Shown here in pieces: positions 1 through 13,300 of a DNA stretch of 64,000 nucleotides. Source of the DNA: Cranoglanis bouderius (taxonomy: Eukaryota > Chordata > Actinopteri > Siluriformes > Cranoglanididae); assembly GCA_023630585.1 (NCBI GenBank), contig CM042560.1, positions 7,033,501 to 7,097,500 of the forward strand, written 5' to 3'. Made by a program: the position numbers and the translations under genes. Within the stretch, counting starts at the first letter, position 1. Every line of letters begins with the position of its first letter. Under the pieces are notes generated by a model, which was not told the origin of the DNA, made no database searches, and was given only the letters and a program-made list of their open reading frames with translations.

Positions 1-144
1 ATGGTACATTTCCGTTTGCATCTTATATCCCCCAGGCAAAGGGGCAGTTTGCAGAGCCATGTCTTGCCACTCAGTGGTAAAGCCTTATTACTCATAACTG
101 CCTGGTACGACGTTAGTTTAAATCATTACCCTCTCTCATTCTAG

Positions 145-367
145 AAACGCCAGGAACAAAAGGAACAAAAGCAGCAAGCCGCTGCAGCCTCCACTCCCTC
201 GGCCAGCCCTGCCACCCCTAGCACTCCCAAAACGACAGCAGGGACCCTCACCAGCCAGGTCACACCTGGAACCAAAGTGGTACTGGCCACCAAGATGGGC
301 ACGCCAGTCACATTCCAGCAAAATAAAAACTTCCAGCAAACATTTGCTACCTGGGTCCAAGGTCAAG
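145..367 (+). CDS. bptf: bptf exon: KVV/TPVTFQQNKNF linker segment (first exon in window)
   Basis: The acceptor is a pyrimidine tract ending CTAG and the donor is GTAAGG. It encodes 74 codons plus one base, starting KRQEQKEQKQ and running through an Ala/Ser/Pro/Thr-rich stretch into the conserved TPVTFQQNKNFQQTFATWVQ block of BPTF. The frame is set by this block and by the phase of the next exon (1100-1246), which supplies the remaining two bases of a Val codon. Confidence 0.92.
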
Positions 368-3300
368 GTAAGGGGCATCATCTTCCTTCTTATAACATAA
401 CTGCCAGGTTTTACTCCTTGCTCTTATAAACCTCCCTATTTCAGCATAGTATGCATAAAGAAGAGATGTACCACATCATTCACCATACTGTGACTTTTCT
501 GTGACATTTAAATGTCAGAATGTGGTCATTTCCATTTTCATTTTAGATCCCTGTTTATTTCCATAACCACTTTAGTTTGCGTTTAAAAGAATCTGTTCCT
601 AAACCATTGTGGCTAGCTACCCCAAAGCACAGCCATGCCTGCTTAACCCTCCAATCATACGCAGTAGTTTGCTGTCATTGAATGAGTGGAACGTTTTACG
701 ACATGGCTTGCATGAGATGACGCACCGCATGCTAATGCTGGCTGACCGTTGACTGACTGTTGCCTTTTCTTGTCCTATGTTGTGATGACTGTAGAGCATG
801 TATGGCGTCAGTGGCATCTTGTTCTGTTGCTCATGGAATTGCGGGTCCTTATTCAATCATTCCATTATGCAGAGCAGTCAGAAACACTTCCCCATCCTAA
901 ATTGTAACGTTCTTTTGCAATTTACAACAGTAAATGTTACACTAGTTCTTACAAACTTTGTGGGTGGTTGATCGAATAGGGGCCTCTTTCCGCTGCTCCC
1001 CCTTACTCCATCAAATCTCCTCAGCACTTAATTGTTTTCCCCACCTCACTGATTTCTCACCACTATTTTTGAAGTAAATTATATTTCTTAATATGACAGT
1101 GTCCAGCAGCACTGTTACCACCGTCTCTACGACAACAGGTCAAACCTTCCAGATCTCAGGCAGTCCCGTGTCTGTAACTGGCAAAGTCATCCCTCTTCCT
1201 GCCAACAGCAAGATCGTCACACTCAGTGTGCCCAACATGCAAGGAGGTACTGCTGCTGCCCGTTACTGGCGCCTACTGACAAGTTCAGATTACTGTCCTC
1301 AAGAGTACTGATGCTCTAACTGACAACTACTCATTTTTATTTACAGCTACAGACCATTATTCATGAATTCTTGCTGATATTTAGGACTCCTGACCATTAC
1401 ACAATACTGTGGAGTGTTCTTGAAAGCTACTGACTGTTACACAAGGTTATGGACTGTTATTGAATTACTGACTGACCAAAGGCTACGGATTGTAATTGAA
1501 AGTTACTTACTGCTAAACAAGGCAATGGACTATTTGTCGGGGCTACTGACTGTACATAAGGCTATGAATGCTTATTGAAATTTGCTGACTGGTACACAAG
1601 GCTATGGACTGTTCCAGAGATACTGACGGTTACACAATGCTAATGATTGTTATTGAAAGCAACTGACTTACACAAGACTATGGACTGTTGTTGAAAGCTA
1701 CTGACTGGTACATAAGGCTATGGACTGTTCCAGAAATACTGACTGTTACACAAGGATACTGATTGTATCCTTGTACACAAGGCTGGGGGCTGTTACTGAA
1801 AGTTACTGATTGGTACACAATGCAGTGGGCTGTTATTGAAAGCTGACTAAAAGAAGAATATGGACTGTAAATGATACACAGGGCCATGGACTGTTACTGA
1901 GTTACTGACTGTTTCTGAAGCCAGCTACCTCTTCTGATTGCTCCTGATTATTAGGCCTTTACTGATGATTAATTACATGTAATTAATGGTTCCATAAAAG
2001 GCTGCAACTAACGATTATTTTGATAATCGATTGATCTGTCGATTATTTCTTCGATTAATCGATTTTTATTTTCTGTATTTTTTCGAAAAAACGTTATTTC
2101 GCATTCTGCCCAATGTTGTCCCACAAACACTGTGCAAATTGAAGCCTATGAAAAAGGTATTAAATGTATATATGTGGGCTGTGCTATACGTTGTGCAAAG
2201 GATTTTAAAAATATAGTAACATCATATTTTGAAAACGGAAAAGCAACTGATTGTCCGCAAGCTTTAAAGCAGGAGTTAAATCACTATATTAAAAATGCTA
2301 AAAAAGAAAAACCAAGGCACAAACTAAGTGTTAAGTGGTAAGAGGTTGAATGTTCTGCAGTAACACACACATTCACTCATTTGAACACAGTAACATGTTA
2401 CTTTATTCTGTAAATGTATGACACTCCTTACATTTATATAAAATTACATGTTATAACCCCATTACGGTTATAAGAATTATTGCCCTTCCTTTCTATTGTG
2501 CGCTGTTTGATTGACACGCATGCGCTGACTCGCGCTCATTCAGTGAAGTTTAATGGAGACTCGCTGTCAGGACGAGCCTTTATGAAAAATGGAAATACTG
2601 CCATACAGATAAGGATATAAACGTAAAAATGTCATTTCTGCACTGAAGAAAACATGTGTGGAACACATTAAACAGCACACGCATCTGTCGCAGCATCTGA
2701 CACGACAAGCCACGTTAATACACTTACAAGTTTGTTTGAAGCGCTTAATATAAAACATTCTCATGTGTTGGACAACCTGGATCGTGCAGTTTTCCCGCAG
2801 CAGCTCACTCTGTGACCTCCGCTGTTTTTCAGATGTGTTTTATTCACATTAATGCGTTTTTCACCATTGTGAAGTGACGTCACTGACGGGGATGTTGCGG
2901 CCCTAGTCCCATACAGCTACTGTACATTAAAAATGGCTACTGACTGTTACTCGTCGTTACCCCTTTAGAGTTATTGATAGACTGATATTTTCAGATTCCA
3001 AATGCTACTCAGGGCTACTGACTCTTACTGACACCAGCTCACTTTTACATTGTGTCTGACTGTGACTCGTGGCTGCAACTCATTATTGAAAGGTATTGCC
3101 TGTTGTTGATGAGTACAAATGTGTATTACTTACTGGTCACGGCTATCAGGTAGTACCCATGGTTACTTACCTTATCTCAAAGTTACTGACCATCACTGGG
3201 CTGTGGCTCATCATTTACAGCTGATACCCAAAATGCACAGATATACAATATGTTGTTGGTTTGTCATCGGTGCAGCGATGGTAAAAGCTGGTGTGTTTTG

Positions 3301-6300
3301 TCCATCAATGTATCATTCCCTCTTGAAATCAGTGGCATTTCACAACAACTGGTGTTGCATTGTGGCGAAAAAGCTAAATACGAAGGCAAATAGATTTATT
3401 TATAGTAATAAATATACTTATACCACAGCACTGTTCTCGAATCTGATTGTTCAGAAGGTGTTGATAGTAGTGCTGGCTGCAGTACTCATCATAGGTTTAT
3501 ATTAATGTGCTCTTTCTAATACGTTATCGTTTCTATAGCAACAGCTAATTCACAGGGACTTATATGGGGGGCTGTGAATTTAAAAAGCATATAATTGTTG
3601 ATATTGTTGATAAGTTAAGTGAGGAGATCTTTATTAAAAACCTGAGAAGTTGGACATTTAAGTAGGGGTTAAATGTATCCTGTCTCAGTAGGTGCTGGGG
3701 AAACTGTGCTTTGTTTTTGTTTTTTTTTTAACAACACTAATTCTTCTAAACTGTATAAACACCATATAAATGACTGTGAACACGCGTCAGTGCATGTCAG
3801 CTGCTAGGCACTGAACTTCAGTGCTGTGTGTAAATGCCTCACAGCTACATCACCGTCCACCACCCATGACGAAGGCCATTAGTCACTGCACTTGGCATCA
3901 GAGCAAAGCAGGGACTTGTTTACGTCCTCTCAATAGTAAGAGACTGACCAAACTTATCCTAATAAGAATGTTTTCATGACCTATTCAGCCGTGAGCGTAT
4001 CGTCTCGGAGAGAGCGACGCCACTGCTGCTTGGTTACATTAGGAGGGACGGTAAATATTGACGGGTGTTTGGGGTTGCCGGTTTTTTTTTTTCTCCTTCC
4101 CTGCGTACGATTTTTCCTAGCCATTACAGCACCTGGTTATGTGCTTACTGACACTTCACACTATGGAGCAGGGGATTTTTTAATTTTTTTATTGTTTTTT
4201 TTTTAATTTTATTTTTTTTAAATAGCTTTTACACTGCAACAAATGTCACATCCTGTACTAGGCGTTGTGCCACAGTGTTTATAACGCCTATACCCTGGCA
4301 AATTTATGTATCCCGAGCTGCCTCACATACGGCGCATAGTGTGAAGAAGTTCAAATCTAAAGCCAAGTCTGGTTAATTCAGTTAAATGTTATTTATATAG
4401 TGTATAACAATAGACATAGTGACAAAGCAGCATTACAAATATTTGGGTGAAGATTTTCATATAGATCCCTGATGAGCAATTTAGGCATAGGCCCGCATTC
4501 ATTTGATATATTTATAGAAATACAATCACTGTATTATAAATCACTATACTTTTTAACTGTTTTGTTTGGCCAGCATTTTAACCAAAATATTCTGACCAGT
4601 ACCATTTACAATCATTTCATAAACTGAAGTATGGGATTGCCTTTTTCAAGAAGGATTCATGCACTGATGAAAAAGACTTTGCCTCTATCGGGAGACTCCT
4701 TCTGTATGGAGAGCACTTTTAATACAATAAGCAAGTGCTGAAAATGCATGATGATGATGTAAATAACAAATTGCTAGTTTAATGGTATGGGTTATTGATC
4801 TAATGTAACACTTTCTTTTACCCTTTTTTGTTTCCCCTTTCTATTTATAAAATGTGAACTTTGGGGGAAAAAAAATGAAGATTTTTTTGAACGAATAGTG
4901 TTTATAAGACGCTGAAAGTGAGAAAAAAAAGAAAGGAAACGTGAGAAAGAAAGTCAGAATGGAAGATAGGAAGAGAGAAAGAAGTGTGAAAGAAAGGAAA
5001 ATGAGAGGAAGAAAGAGAAATTGAGAGTGAAAGAAAGAAAAGGGGAAAAGAATGAGATCAACAGAAATAGGAAGAAGAAATTGAGTGGTAAAGAAATGTG
5101 AGAAAGGAAAAGAGAGAAAGAAAGTTTGAAAATGAGAGAGCAAGAGAAAAAAGAAGAAAGAACGTGAGAATGGAAGAGAAAGAAAAATATGAAAACGTTA
5201 GGGAGAGAGAGAATGAAAGAAAATGTGAGAGAAAGAGAAAGTAAGAGAGAGGGTTAAAAAAAGTTTGAGAAAATACAAGAAAGACAATGAGAGTGAAAGA
5301 AATGGAGAGAGAGAAAGAAGAATGTAAGAGTACAAGAAACAGGAAGGAATCAAGTGAGAATGGAAGAAAGAAAGAGAGAGAGAAAGAAATGTGAGAAAGA
5401 ATGAGAGCAAGAGAAAAAGGAAGAACGTGAGAATGGAAACGTGGAAAATAGGAAAAAGTGGGCGAGCGACAGGAAAAGGAAGAGCGAAAGTAAGACAGTG
5501 AGAGAGAGAGAAAGTAAAGAAAAGACCTGCAAGACCAGGAGAAAAGCAAAAGAAATGGAGAAAGAAAAAGGATGAAAAGGAGAGGAAAAGAATTTAGGCA
5601 AAAAGGAAAGAAAATAAAGGATTTGGGAAGTAAAACAAAGAAAGACTGATTTGGGCTAAGAGGAAGGAAAGAAAAAAAGGACAGAAATATGGAAAGAGAA
5701 AAGAAAGGGTTGAATTTCACAGGTTTTAGACAATAATAAGCAACACGACCATAAATAAAATTAAATCTCAGCATTGATCACCAGGCCTGGTAATAATGTT
5801 ATTATGTTAAAGAAAATAGCACTCACAAACACAAATTGTGATTTCTTCTCCTTTTTTGTGTGCTTAATTTAAAGGATTAAAAAGTAAGTTATGTATCATA
5901 GCTTCATACAAGAATTCATAAATCGTGTGGTTTTTTTCCACTGTGGTAATTATCAGTGTCTCAAATTATTAACTGTTTTGTATTTATGGAGGGAAAAAAT
6001 CTAATAATTAACTAACACATACTACATCGTACAACATGACGATCCACTGTTAAAGACCTCTCTCTGTTTTAAAAGTGGAATTTTTTAATTGCTCGATAAA
6101 TTCGCCTCCTGCTTGGCGTGTTGTGTGTTTTGTTAGAGAGCGCGTGCGTGTGCGAGTGTGTGTGGTTGTGTTAGTGTGCATGACGCAGAAAGAGAGAGCC
6201 CAAGCTTGTAACACACAGAGGTGTGTTCTTCCAGTCCGGTCGTTTCAGGTAGTGCTGTTTGTTCTGGAGACACCGGAGGAAGTCGGCATGAAAACGAGTT

Positions 6301-9300
6301 TCCCCCCGGGCCCGATGAGTCTGGTGCAGGTAGCCCAGGCCGCATAGAGAGTTTCCTTCTGCTCTTTCCGTGTCAGAGAAGAGTGTCACTTACCTCCTCT
6401 TCCAAGCCGCCATCCATCCACAGGGCAGCTGTTTGATGTTAGGATGGAGGTGAACCCCACCCCGCAGCCACTGAAACGGAGCACTTTCAAGGGTCTCAGT
6501 TGATGACTTGTGGTTGCTCTTAAACCACCGAAGAAGAGGCGATGGAAGGATACTGCTGGAGGTTTTTTGTTTGTTTTGTCAAGAAAACATAAGACATGAG
6601 ATGAAACATTCCTGTTGTGTGTTCAGAAAAACAAGATGGATCGAAGGCATTAATGCATCATTCATAAATTTCTCTGTTGTTCCCCGCCCCTCCTCAGATC
6701 TCATTTGCTGTTTGAAGACGCCTGTTTACCTGCTCTGGCGCTGTTTATCGTGGCAGCCATCAAAGCACATTCAAAGAGTGCCGTCGAACAAGTAATCCAT
6801 TGAGTCATGGCGTAGGTTCAGAGCTCTGTCGAGTGAATCGGCCAGTTTAAAGCGCTGCTTTGGGGTACAGAGGTGGTCGAGCTTCAGGTTCGAGTCCCAG
6901 GAGTCCCTAAGGAATGCGCACGACTGGGTCAGGGCGTGTTTTGCCCATTTGCTGACAATGTTGAACGCTAAAAGTGTGGGTACAGATAACCAATTCTCAG
7001 CTTGCAGTGTGTCACAGTAAGATTCATTTAATGCAGCTACTTTTGTATGTGGGTGGTTTTGGGATTGGGATAAAGCATGATGCACTGGAGCTTGTTGATG
7101 GGATTATTATGGATGTATCTTGAGAATCATCTTCAAAAGTTAAAAAAAATAATAATTTAAGTTTGAAAATGCATGTCTTTCTTTGAACCTAAACTGCTTT
7201 ATCCTTCGTTCAAACTAGCAAACGAAAAGGCAAACGTTCATGTGAGTGTAATTCTGGTGACAGCAGCAAGCAAGATGGAGACTGCCATTTTAATTAAGTG
7301 ACCTTATTTGACATTTTCTTAAATCTGCGCAAATTATGTCGCGGTCAAGCGACAAATCCAAACAATTGGCTCCAGTGAATTCCTATAGCGTGGGTTGTCC
7401 GTTCTCCCCAAAACCTTCACCACTTAAGTTCCTGCTCTAGCTCCCATTTAACCACATTTGGCACTTAAAATGGAAGAAAAGCCACTGTCTTGTGTTTTCC
7501 AAGGTTTACATTCAGTGTAAAACAATCAAGGTTGTGTATGAAATTGAGAAAAGTGTTTATCTACTACTGTCTCATATTGGGACTCTGAAAATTCTGACAG
7601 GCCATGCCCACAAGCAAAAACAGTGGTCGCTATGCACGCTTTCTTCAAAAAATGAGAGCGATATTGGCCGTACTCTCTAGGTGGAAGGGTTGGCATACTC
7701 TCTTCCTCCGTCAATCACAGTGACACTAGCCAATTGTGGGGGTCTGTGAGCTCCTGTATGCTGAAGAGTGCGGATAGTAGAGGTCAGCCGACTGATCGGT
7801 TTTGCAGACTAATCAGCACCGATAACAGATTGCTGGAACTATCGGTTGTCAACAAAAATCCACACCGATAGTTTTTCCCAGGTGCGTCCATTGCAGGAGC
7901 GGCAGAGAGGGGTCATTGTACAGTATGAGAGTGGCCTCTAGAGGCGAAATAAAAACGATCACTGAAATTTTGTTGTGTTACTTGAAGTGTTTTTTGGTTC
8001 AGTTTGGATGTATATCTATTATTTACTTTAATATTTATTGATAGTTAATATATATTAATATTTATATATTTATTTCATTTAAAGAAGTACAGTACACTTT
8101 CATGGTACAGTCAGTACTGTTTATTTTTGTATTACAGTTCAGCAATATTTTACTTTGCATGTTTTCATTCATTATCAATTTTAAAGACTATTTGTTGATT
8201 AATTGGTTATCAGAAGATACTGTCCAACTTAGTCATTTAGCTATTTTGCAATCACAGAAATGAACGCAAAATCAAGCAAACTGCAATATTCAGAGGAGCT
8301 TGCAATTTTTCAAAATTAGCTGAATAATCAGATTTGGGCCAAGACGTGTCACGTGAAGTCATCACAACGCGCATTCAGTCAAAGCCCTCTTCAATTCACA
8401 TGTGTCGAACATGATGAGTACAGCTAAAAGGACTTATTTACCAACAGACATCACTGTGAAAGACAATTCAAGTAGTTTTCCACAAAAAAACCTCACGAAA
8501 GATTTTGAAAAATCAAAATCAAGCTTTTTTGGCCGCAACAATCACAAAAACACTCCTGTACAGACTGCTTAGTTATTGGTATCGGTAAAATCCACTATCG
8601 GTCAACCTCTATAGCGCATTCCTCTGAGTGTGTTGCACTGCCCTACACTTTATATGAATGTTAAACACTAAACAGCAAAACCTTCATCGCATTTCTCTTG
8701 CATAATTTGATCTCTTTAGTGAAAAACAATCAGCAGGGAATTCCTTTAAGAATTAAAATGCTGACTTTGTAACAGAATTGAATGTAATTACCCATTGCGT
8801 TGCATTTATTTTTGTCAGTGTGTTGCAGTCGTAACACACTGAAATGCAATCACTGTCCAATCACAGTTGTACAACCCCTGGTAAATTATTATTTTCAATT
8901 CATTTCCTTTCCATTGTTTCAACTGACAACTCTCTTGTTAAGGCCATGTTTCCTTTCAATTAGCCAGTCTGGACCCACTCTCTTTTAACTGCAGACTAAT
9001 TTGCGTGCCGGTATTTGTTTTAGAAATGCACATTACAAGGTGATTCCATCATTTTTTCCTCAACATTGAGTGAGTCCAGAATTTTATGAAAATAATTTTA
9101 TTTAATTTGTTTGAGGTATGTTTCACGAAGCCAGAATGTTCACATTGTTTTGTGTCATATCTGTGATTTTGTTTATTTGCACAACATGAACATCCTATGG
9201 TGATTTCATAATATTTACCACTGGTTGTAATGGGAGAAGGGCCTGAAAGTGTAACTTTCCATTAGGCATTGCCATCCATATAAGAACATTTAAAAATAGC

Positions 9301-10297
9301 TGGTGATTCTGAAAACCATTACATTTATTTACATTTATTTATTTAGTAGACGCTTTTATCCAAAGCGATTTACAGATGAGGAAATACAATTCATTACAAG
9401 CTGAATCAGGTGTTATAAACCAGGGCAATATACAATATGTTATAAAACAGGGGAATAATACAGTACAGTCTGGCTACAGGATTAGGGCTGAGAAACACTT
9501 TTAATGGCGTCTCAATATCGGTTTTTCAGGTGTCCAGCAGAAGGTTGTTGGCATCATTCCATCTGGTACCACAGGCAACCAGCAAACCATCACCACACTG
9601 CAGCCCAGCACGACTACAGTCAACATCACAGCCAAGGCACAGGGGACAACTACACAACAGGTATACACACAATAAAAATATATAAAAATAGACCTTCATC
9701 TCACATAACACCTAAGACAGCAGCTTGCTAAGGTTGCAAGTCAGCTCACTAATATTAGCTGTCTTTACTGTCTCTACTGCTTTTTGTCATTAAAAAGCAG
9801 TAGCCAAATTCTCATGTTATTCATCACATTCAGAACTCACCTCCACAATTACATGCACAAACACAACAGCAAAGTTGTACTTATTTATTTATTTATTAAG
9901 GTGATCACGACTGGAGGACAGCTAAGGGCAGGGATGACAGTATTACGAACGCCTACGCAGCAAGGAGCTGCTCTGGGGAAAACCCTCCTCAGAACCCCAA
10001 TAGTGGTGCAACAAGGTCTCTATAGCATCTGATCTGAAGTCAGTTAAAATTGTTATGTCCGGCTGTCTGTCTGTGCTTCCATCTCACTGTGTATCTGCTC
10101 CTCTCCCTCCCAGGTCAGGCTGGTAAGGTGGTGACCCAGATCATCCAGGGACAGCCTGGCAGCCCTGCGAGCGGTGCACAGATCCGAGGCACAACCACAC
10201 AAACTGCGGCCAGTCCCAGAGCCACCCAGGGTCCGGTCAAACTAACCCTCGCTCAGCTCACCCAGCTTAGTCAGGGGACACAGGTGAGACGCGCACA

Positions 10298-10342
<45 letters not shown>

Positions 10343-13300
10343 AACTATAAATCAGAGACGTCAAACCATACAGCCAGACTGTTTTCATAGTTATTTGTTG
10401 CATTCACATGAGTTAAAGAACAAGGCCACTGACCAGAAGTGTGTGTCTGCATGTTCCAATCGGTCGCTCCAGGATTTCACAATTTTGTGATCGCAGAAAT
10501 TAACACAAAAACAAGCGAACTCCGCAACATTCGGAGTAGCTTGCAGCTTTTCAAAATTACCGCAGGTATTCCGCAGATTTGGGCCAAGATGGGTCATGTG
10601 ACATCATCACAACGCGCCATGTGAAGTTAAAGCCCCCTTCGATTCACGTGTGTCGAACATGAGTGCAGCTAAAAGGTCTCGTTTACCAACAAATATCACT
10701 GCGAAAGACCGTGTAGAACAATTTTGTGCAATTGCAATTTTGACAATTTAAGTAGTTTCCAGCAAAAAAAAAAAAAAAAACCCAAAAACTTGCATCGCAA
10801 ATTTAGAAAAAAAGCCGCCGCAAAATCAAGCATTTTTGGCCGCAACATTTACATTAAAAAAACTCTGAAATCCTGTACGGACTGTCCAATGATGTTACAC
10901 ACGTTGTGCATTAGGGGGGAAAAATTGTACAACTTTGATGGAAAGACTAAAGCTGAAACTCTTTTTTAAAAAAAAAAAAAAAAAAAACCTTAAGTACAAA
11001 TATCTCTTCATAAAACTTACAAAACCATGTAAATGAAAATTGAAAACTGTTGCATTTACAAAACTAAACTATAATATGTAAGTGGTGCATCAGGATTGAG
11101 AATCAGTAGTGCACGCTATAGTTACAGTGTTGAGGTGCATTACACCACCATGATTCTTTTTTGATGTACAGTACATATCAAATAAAAACTTGTGCAAAAG
11201 ACAGTAAATAGTAGGGTTTTGTGTTTTGTTTTTTTATTTCTATGGTTGCTGAATGATGAAACGAAAATGCTGATGACCACTAGCCCACATGTAGCAGTGC
11301 GAATAGTCAATACAATGATTCTACAAACATCTTATATACGTTTGTTTTTGTCTGGTTTAAATCCATCACGTCTTATGAAAGCTAGTGTTTTTGCACATAA
11401 GGGATAAATGACCGAGTCTTGCTGAGAAGTTACAGAAGTGAATGTCGTCTGAAAACAGAAGCCGACGTGACACACGTCCTGGGTCAGATAGGGAAAAAGT
11501 GACTCAAATTAAACACTGAACACGCGTTTGAAACATTCTCCAACAGGTGTTTCCCACCACACCGCCTGGGTGTGGACTATCCGCGGTGGACACAGACTGC
11601 CCTCAGCATGTCATCTAATAACAATATGTTTTATTTGTGTCCAACCTGTGCCTTTTGCTAAAACTTTTCCATAGCCTGTGTGTGATGGAAGTTTAAATGG
11701 CTATAATCTAGTGCTGGTCTAATTTTCCTTTGGTTTGTTTTTGTGTCTCAGAAGCAGCAGGGAGCAGCAGTGGAAAGCCAGCAGGTTAGTACTATTTCTT
11801 ACAGTGATTGTGTGTGTGGTTGCTTGTGGTTGTTGAGGTGTGTGTGAGTGTTTGATCCTGTTAACATCCCTCTCGGTCACTCAGTGGAATATGGAAATCT
11901 CTTTGACATCTCTGTCTCTCTGGCTGCAGGGGGTAACCGTGATGGTGCAGGGTCAGGGTCAGACAGCAGGTCAGCTGCAGGTCATCCCCCATGGCGTGAC
12001 CGTGATACCAGCAGCTGGCCAGCAGCTCATGCAGGCTGTCTTACCTAATGGCCAGGTGCAACGTTTCCTTTTCACGCCCACTCCTGCTTCACCTTCCACA
12101 CCAGGTACCAGGCGCTTTGATTATTATAACTTTTTTTTTCCGATTGTATATAAGAGATTGGAAATTGGATTTGACGCAAATCAAGGTCAGTGTTCACAGT
12201 ACAAACTCGACTTTTCTGTTCAGAGCTGATCTATCTGTCTTCACGGTTCACCTTTGTGTCTGTAAGTGACCCGTTATGCGTTGTGTGTAAACAGACCTCT
12301 GCCATCAAACAACCCACATGCATCAACTAAACATCCATAACGTATCATAACGTCTTTTTTCTTGAAGTATATTTTTTATAAGAGGTTACTGTTTGCTAGT
12401 AAATTTAAGCTCATGCTCCCTTTCTTCTGTTTTTCTCTTTTTTTTTTTTCTTCCAGGTCAAACTCAGACTGCCCTCAAGACATGCACTCCCTCCCCTGCC
12501 CAGCCGGTGCAGGCCGGAGCTTTCGCCCCCCGCACGCCACCAATGACCCACAAGGCCCAAATGCCAATCCAGTCTCCCACCCCTCTACAGATCAAAGCTA
12601 CAGTGAACCAGATAGCTGTAAAGCAGCAGCAGGTGAGGCCCCAGGTGCAGCTCCACCAAGGGGCCCAGGTCATTGCAGTGCCAGGGTTGCAGTTCCAGCC
12701 GGAGCAAACGGTTAAACTCCAATTGCCTGTACAGATCCAGCAGCAGGCTGGTGCAGCATGCCAGGCGGACGTAAAGACCCAACAGGTCCAAAACGTGGTG
12801 ACGTTACAGACGGCCAGCGTCCAGGAGCAGCTCCAGAGGATCCAGCAGCTCCGTGAGCAGCAGCAGCAGAAGAAACGGCAGCAGCAGGAGGCAAAGAGGG
12901 AGCAGCAGCAGCAGGCCATCAGCCAGAGCGACCTTATTCAAAAACAGGTGAGCAGGCCACACTGCACCACAGGGCCCGGTCAAACAAACATACAGCACAT
13001 GTGAGAAAAGGGCCTCATGGCCAAGCTGCACCACAGAGCCTATTGAGTTACACATGCACCAGAGCAAGTTCATACGATTCAGGTCAAAGAGGACCCCAAG
13101 GGCAGCGCACATTCTGCTGTAGAGTCAGAGCAGGTTCACCTAGATTCAGGTTTTAGGTGAGGGAAATCCCAACAGTCGAGTTGCGTCACAGAGACCACTG
13201 AGTGCTTCTCATCCAAACAGTGGCAGTGACTGACATGAGCGAGGTCACACGTCTGTGTTTATTTTCTGTTCTTAGTGCTATAAGTCTAGCTCTATATGTG

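Larger units (their letters stand above)
7700..8650 (+). repeat. SINE-like repeat interrupted by the MITE
   Basis: The left part (about 7700-7777) has the phrases CTAGCCAATTGTGGGGGTCT, TGTGAGCTCCTGTATGC and GTGCGGATAG. The right part (about 8612-8650) has GCATTCCTCTGAGTGTGTTG. The same phrases run continuously at about 58913-58995 (GCCAATCATGGGCATCTGTG, GGTGGATAGCGATTCCCTCC). Confidence 0.55.
1247..9529 (+). other. bptf large intron (8.3 kb), repeat-filled
   Basis: No exon-like signal was found. It contains an irregular minisatellite (about 1290-1930 and 2911-3235), an hAT-type MITE (2000-2905), a GA-rich strand-asymmetric tract (4913-5720), a SINE split by a MITE (7700-8650) and a short repeat (9310-9480). 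The stretches 3240-4900 and 5760-7690 are AT-rich unique-looking DNA in which I see nothing further. Confidence 0.7.
10284..11751 (+). other. bptf intron, 1.5 kb
   Basis: It holds the CA repeat, repeat copy B and an A-run at about 10968-10987. I see nothing else recognisable from 11000 to 11740. Confidence 0.6.

Noticed and set aside
4841..5774. Long minus-strand open frames (up to 238 aa) rich in Ser, Phe and Leu
   Set aside because: They are produced by the purine-rich tract on the plus strand, have no start context, domain or splice support, and overlap each other in several frames.
12464..13112. Minus-strand frames rich in Cys, Leu and Trp
   Set aside because: Antisense of CAG-rich coding sequence in bptf exon 12457-12947 and the intron after it.
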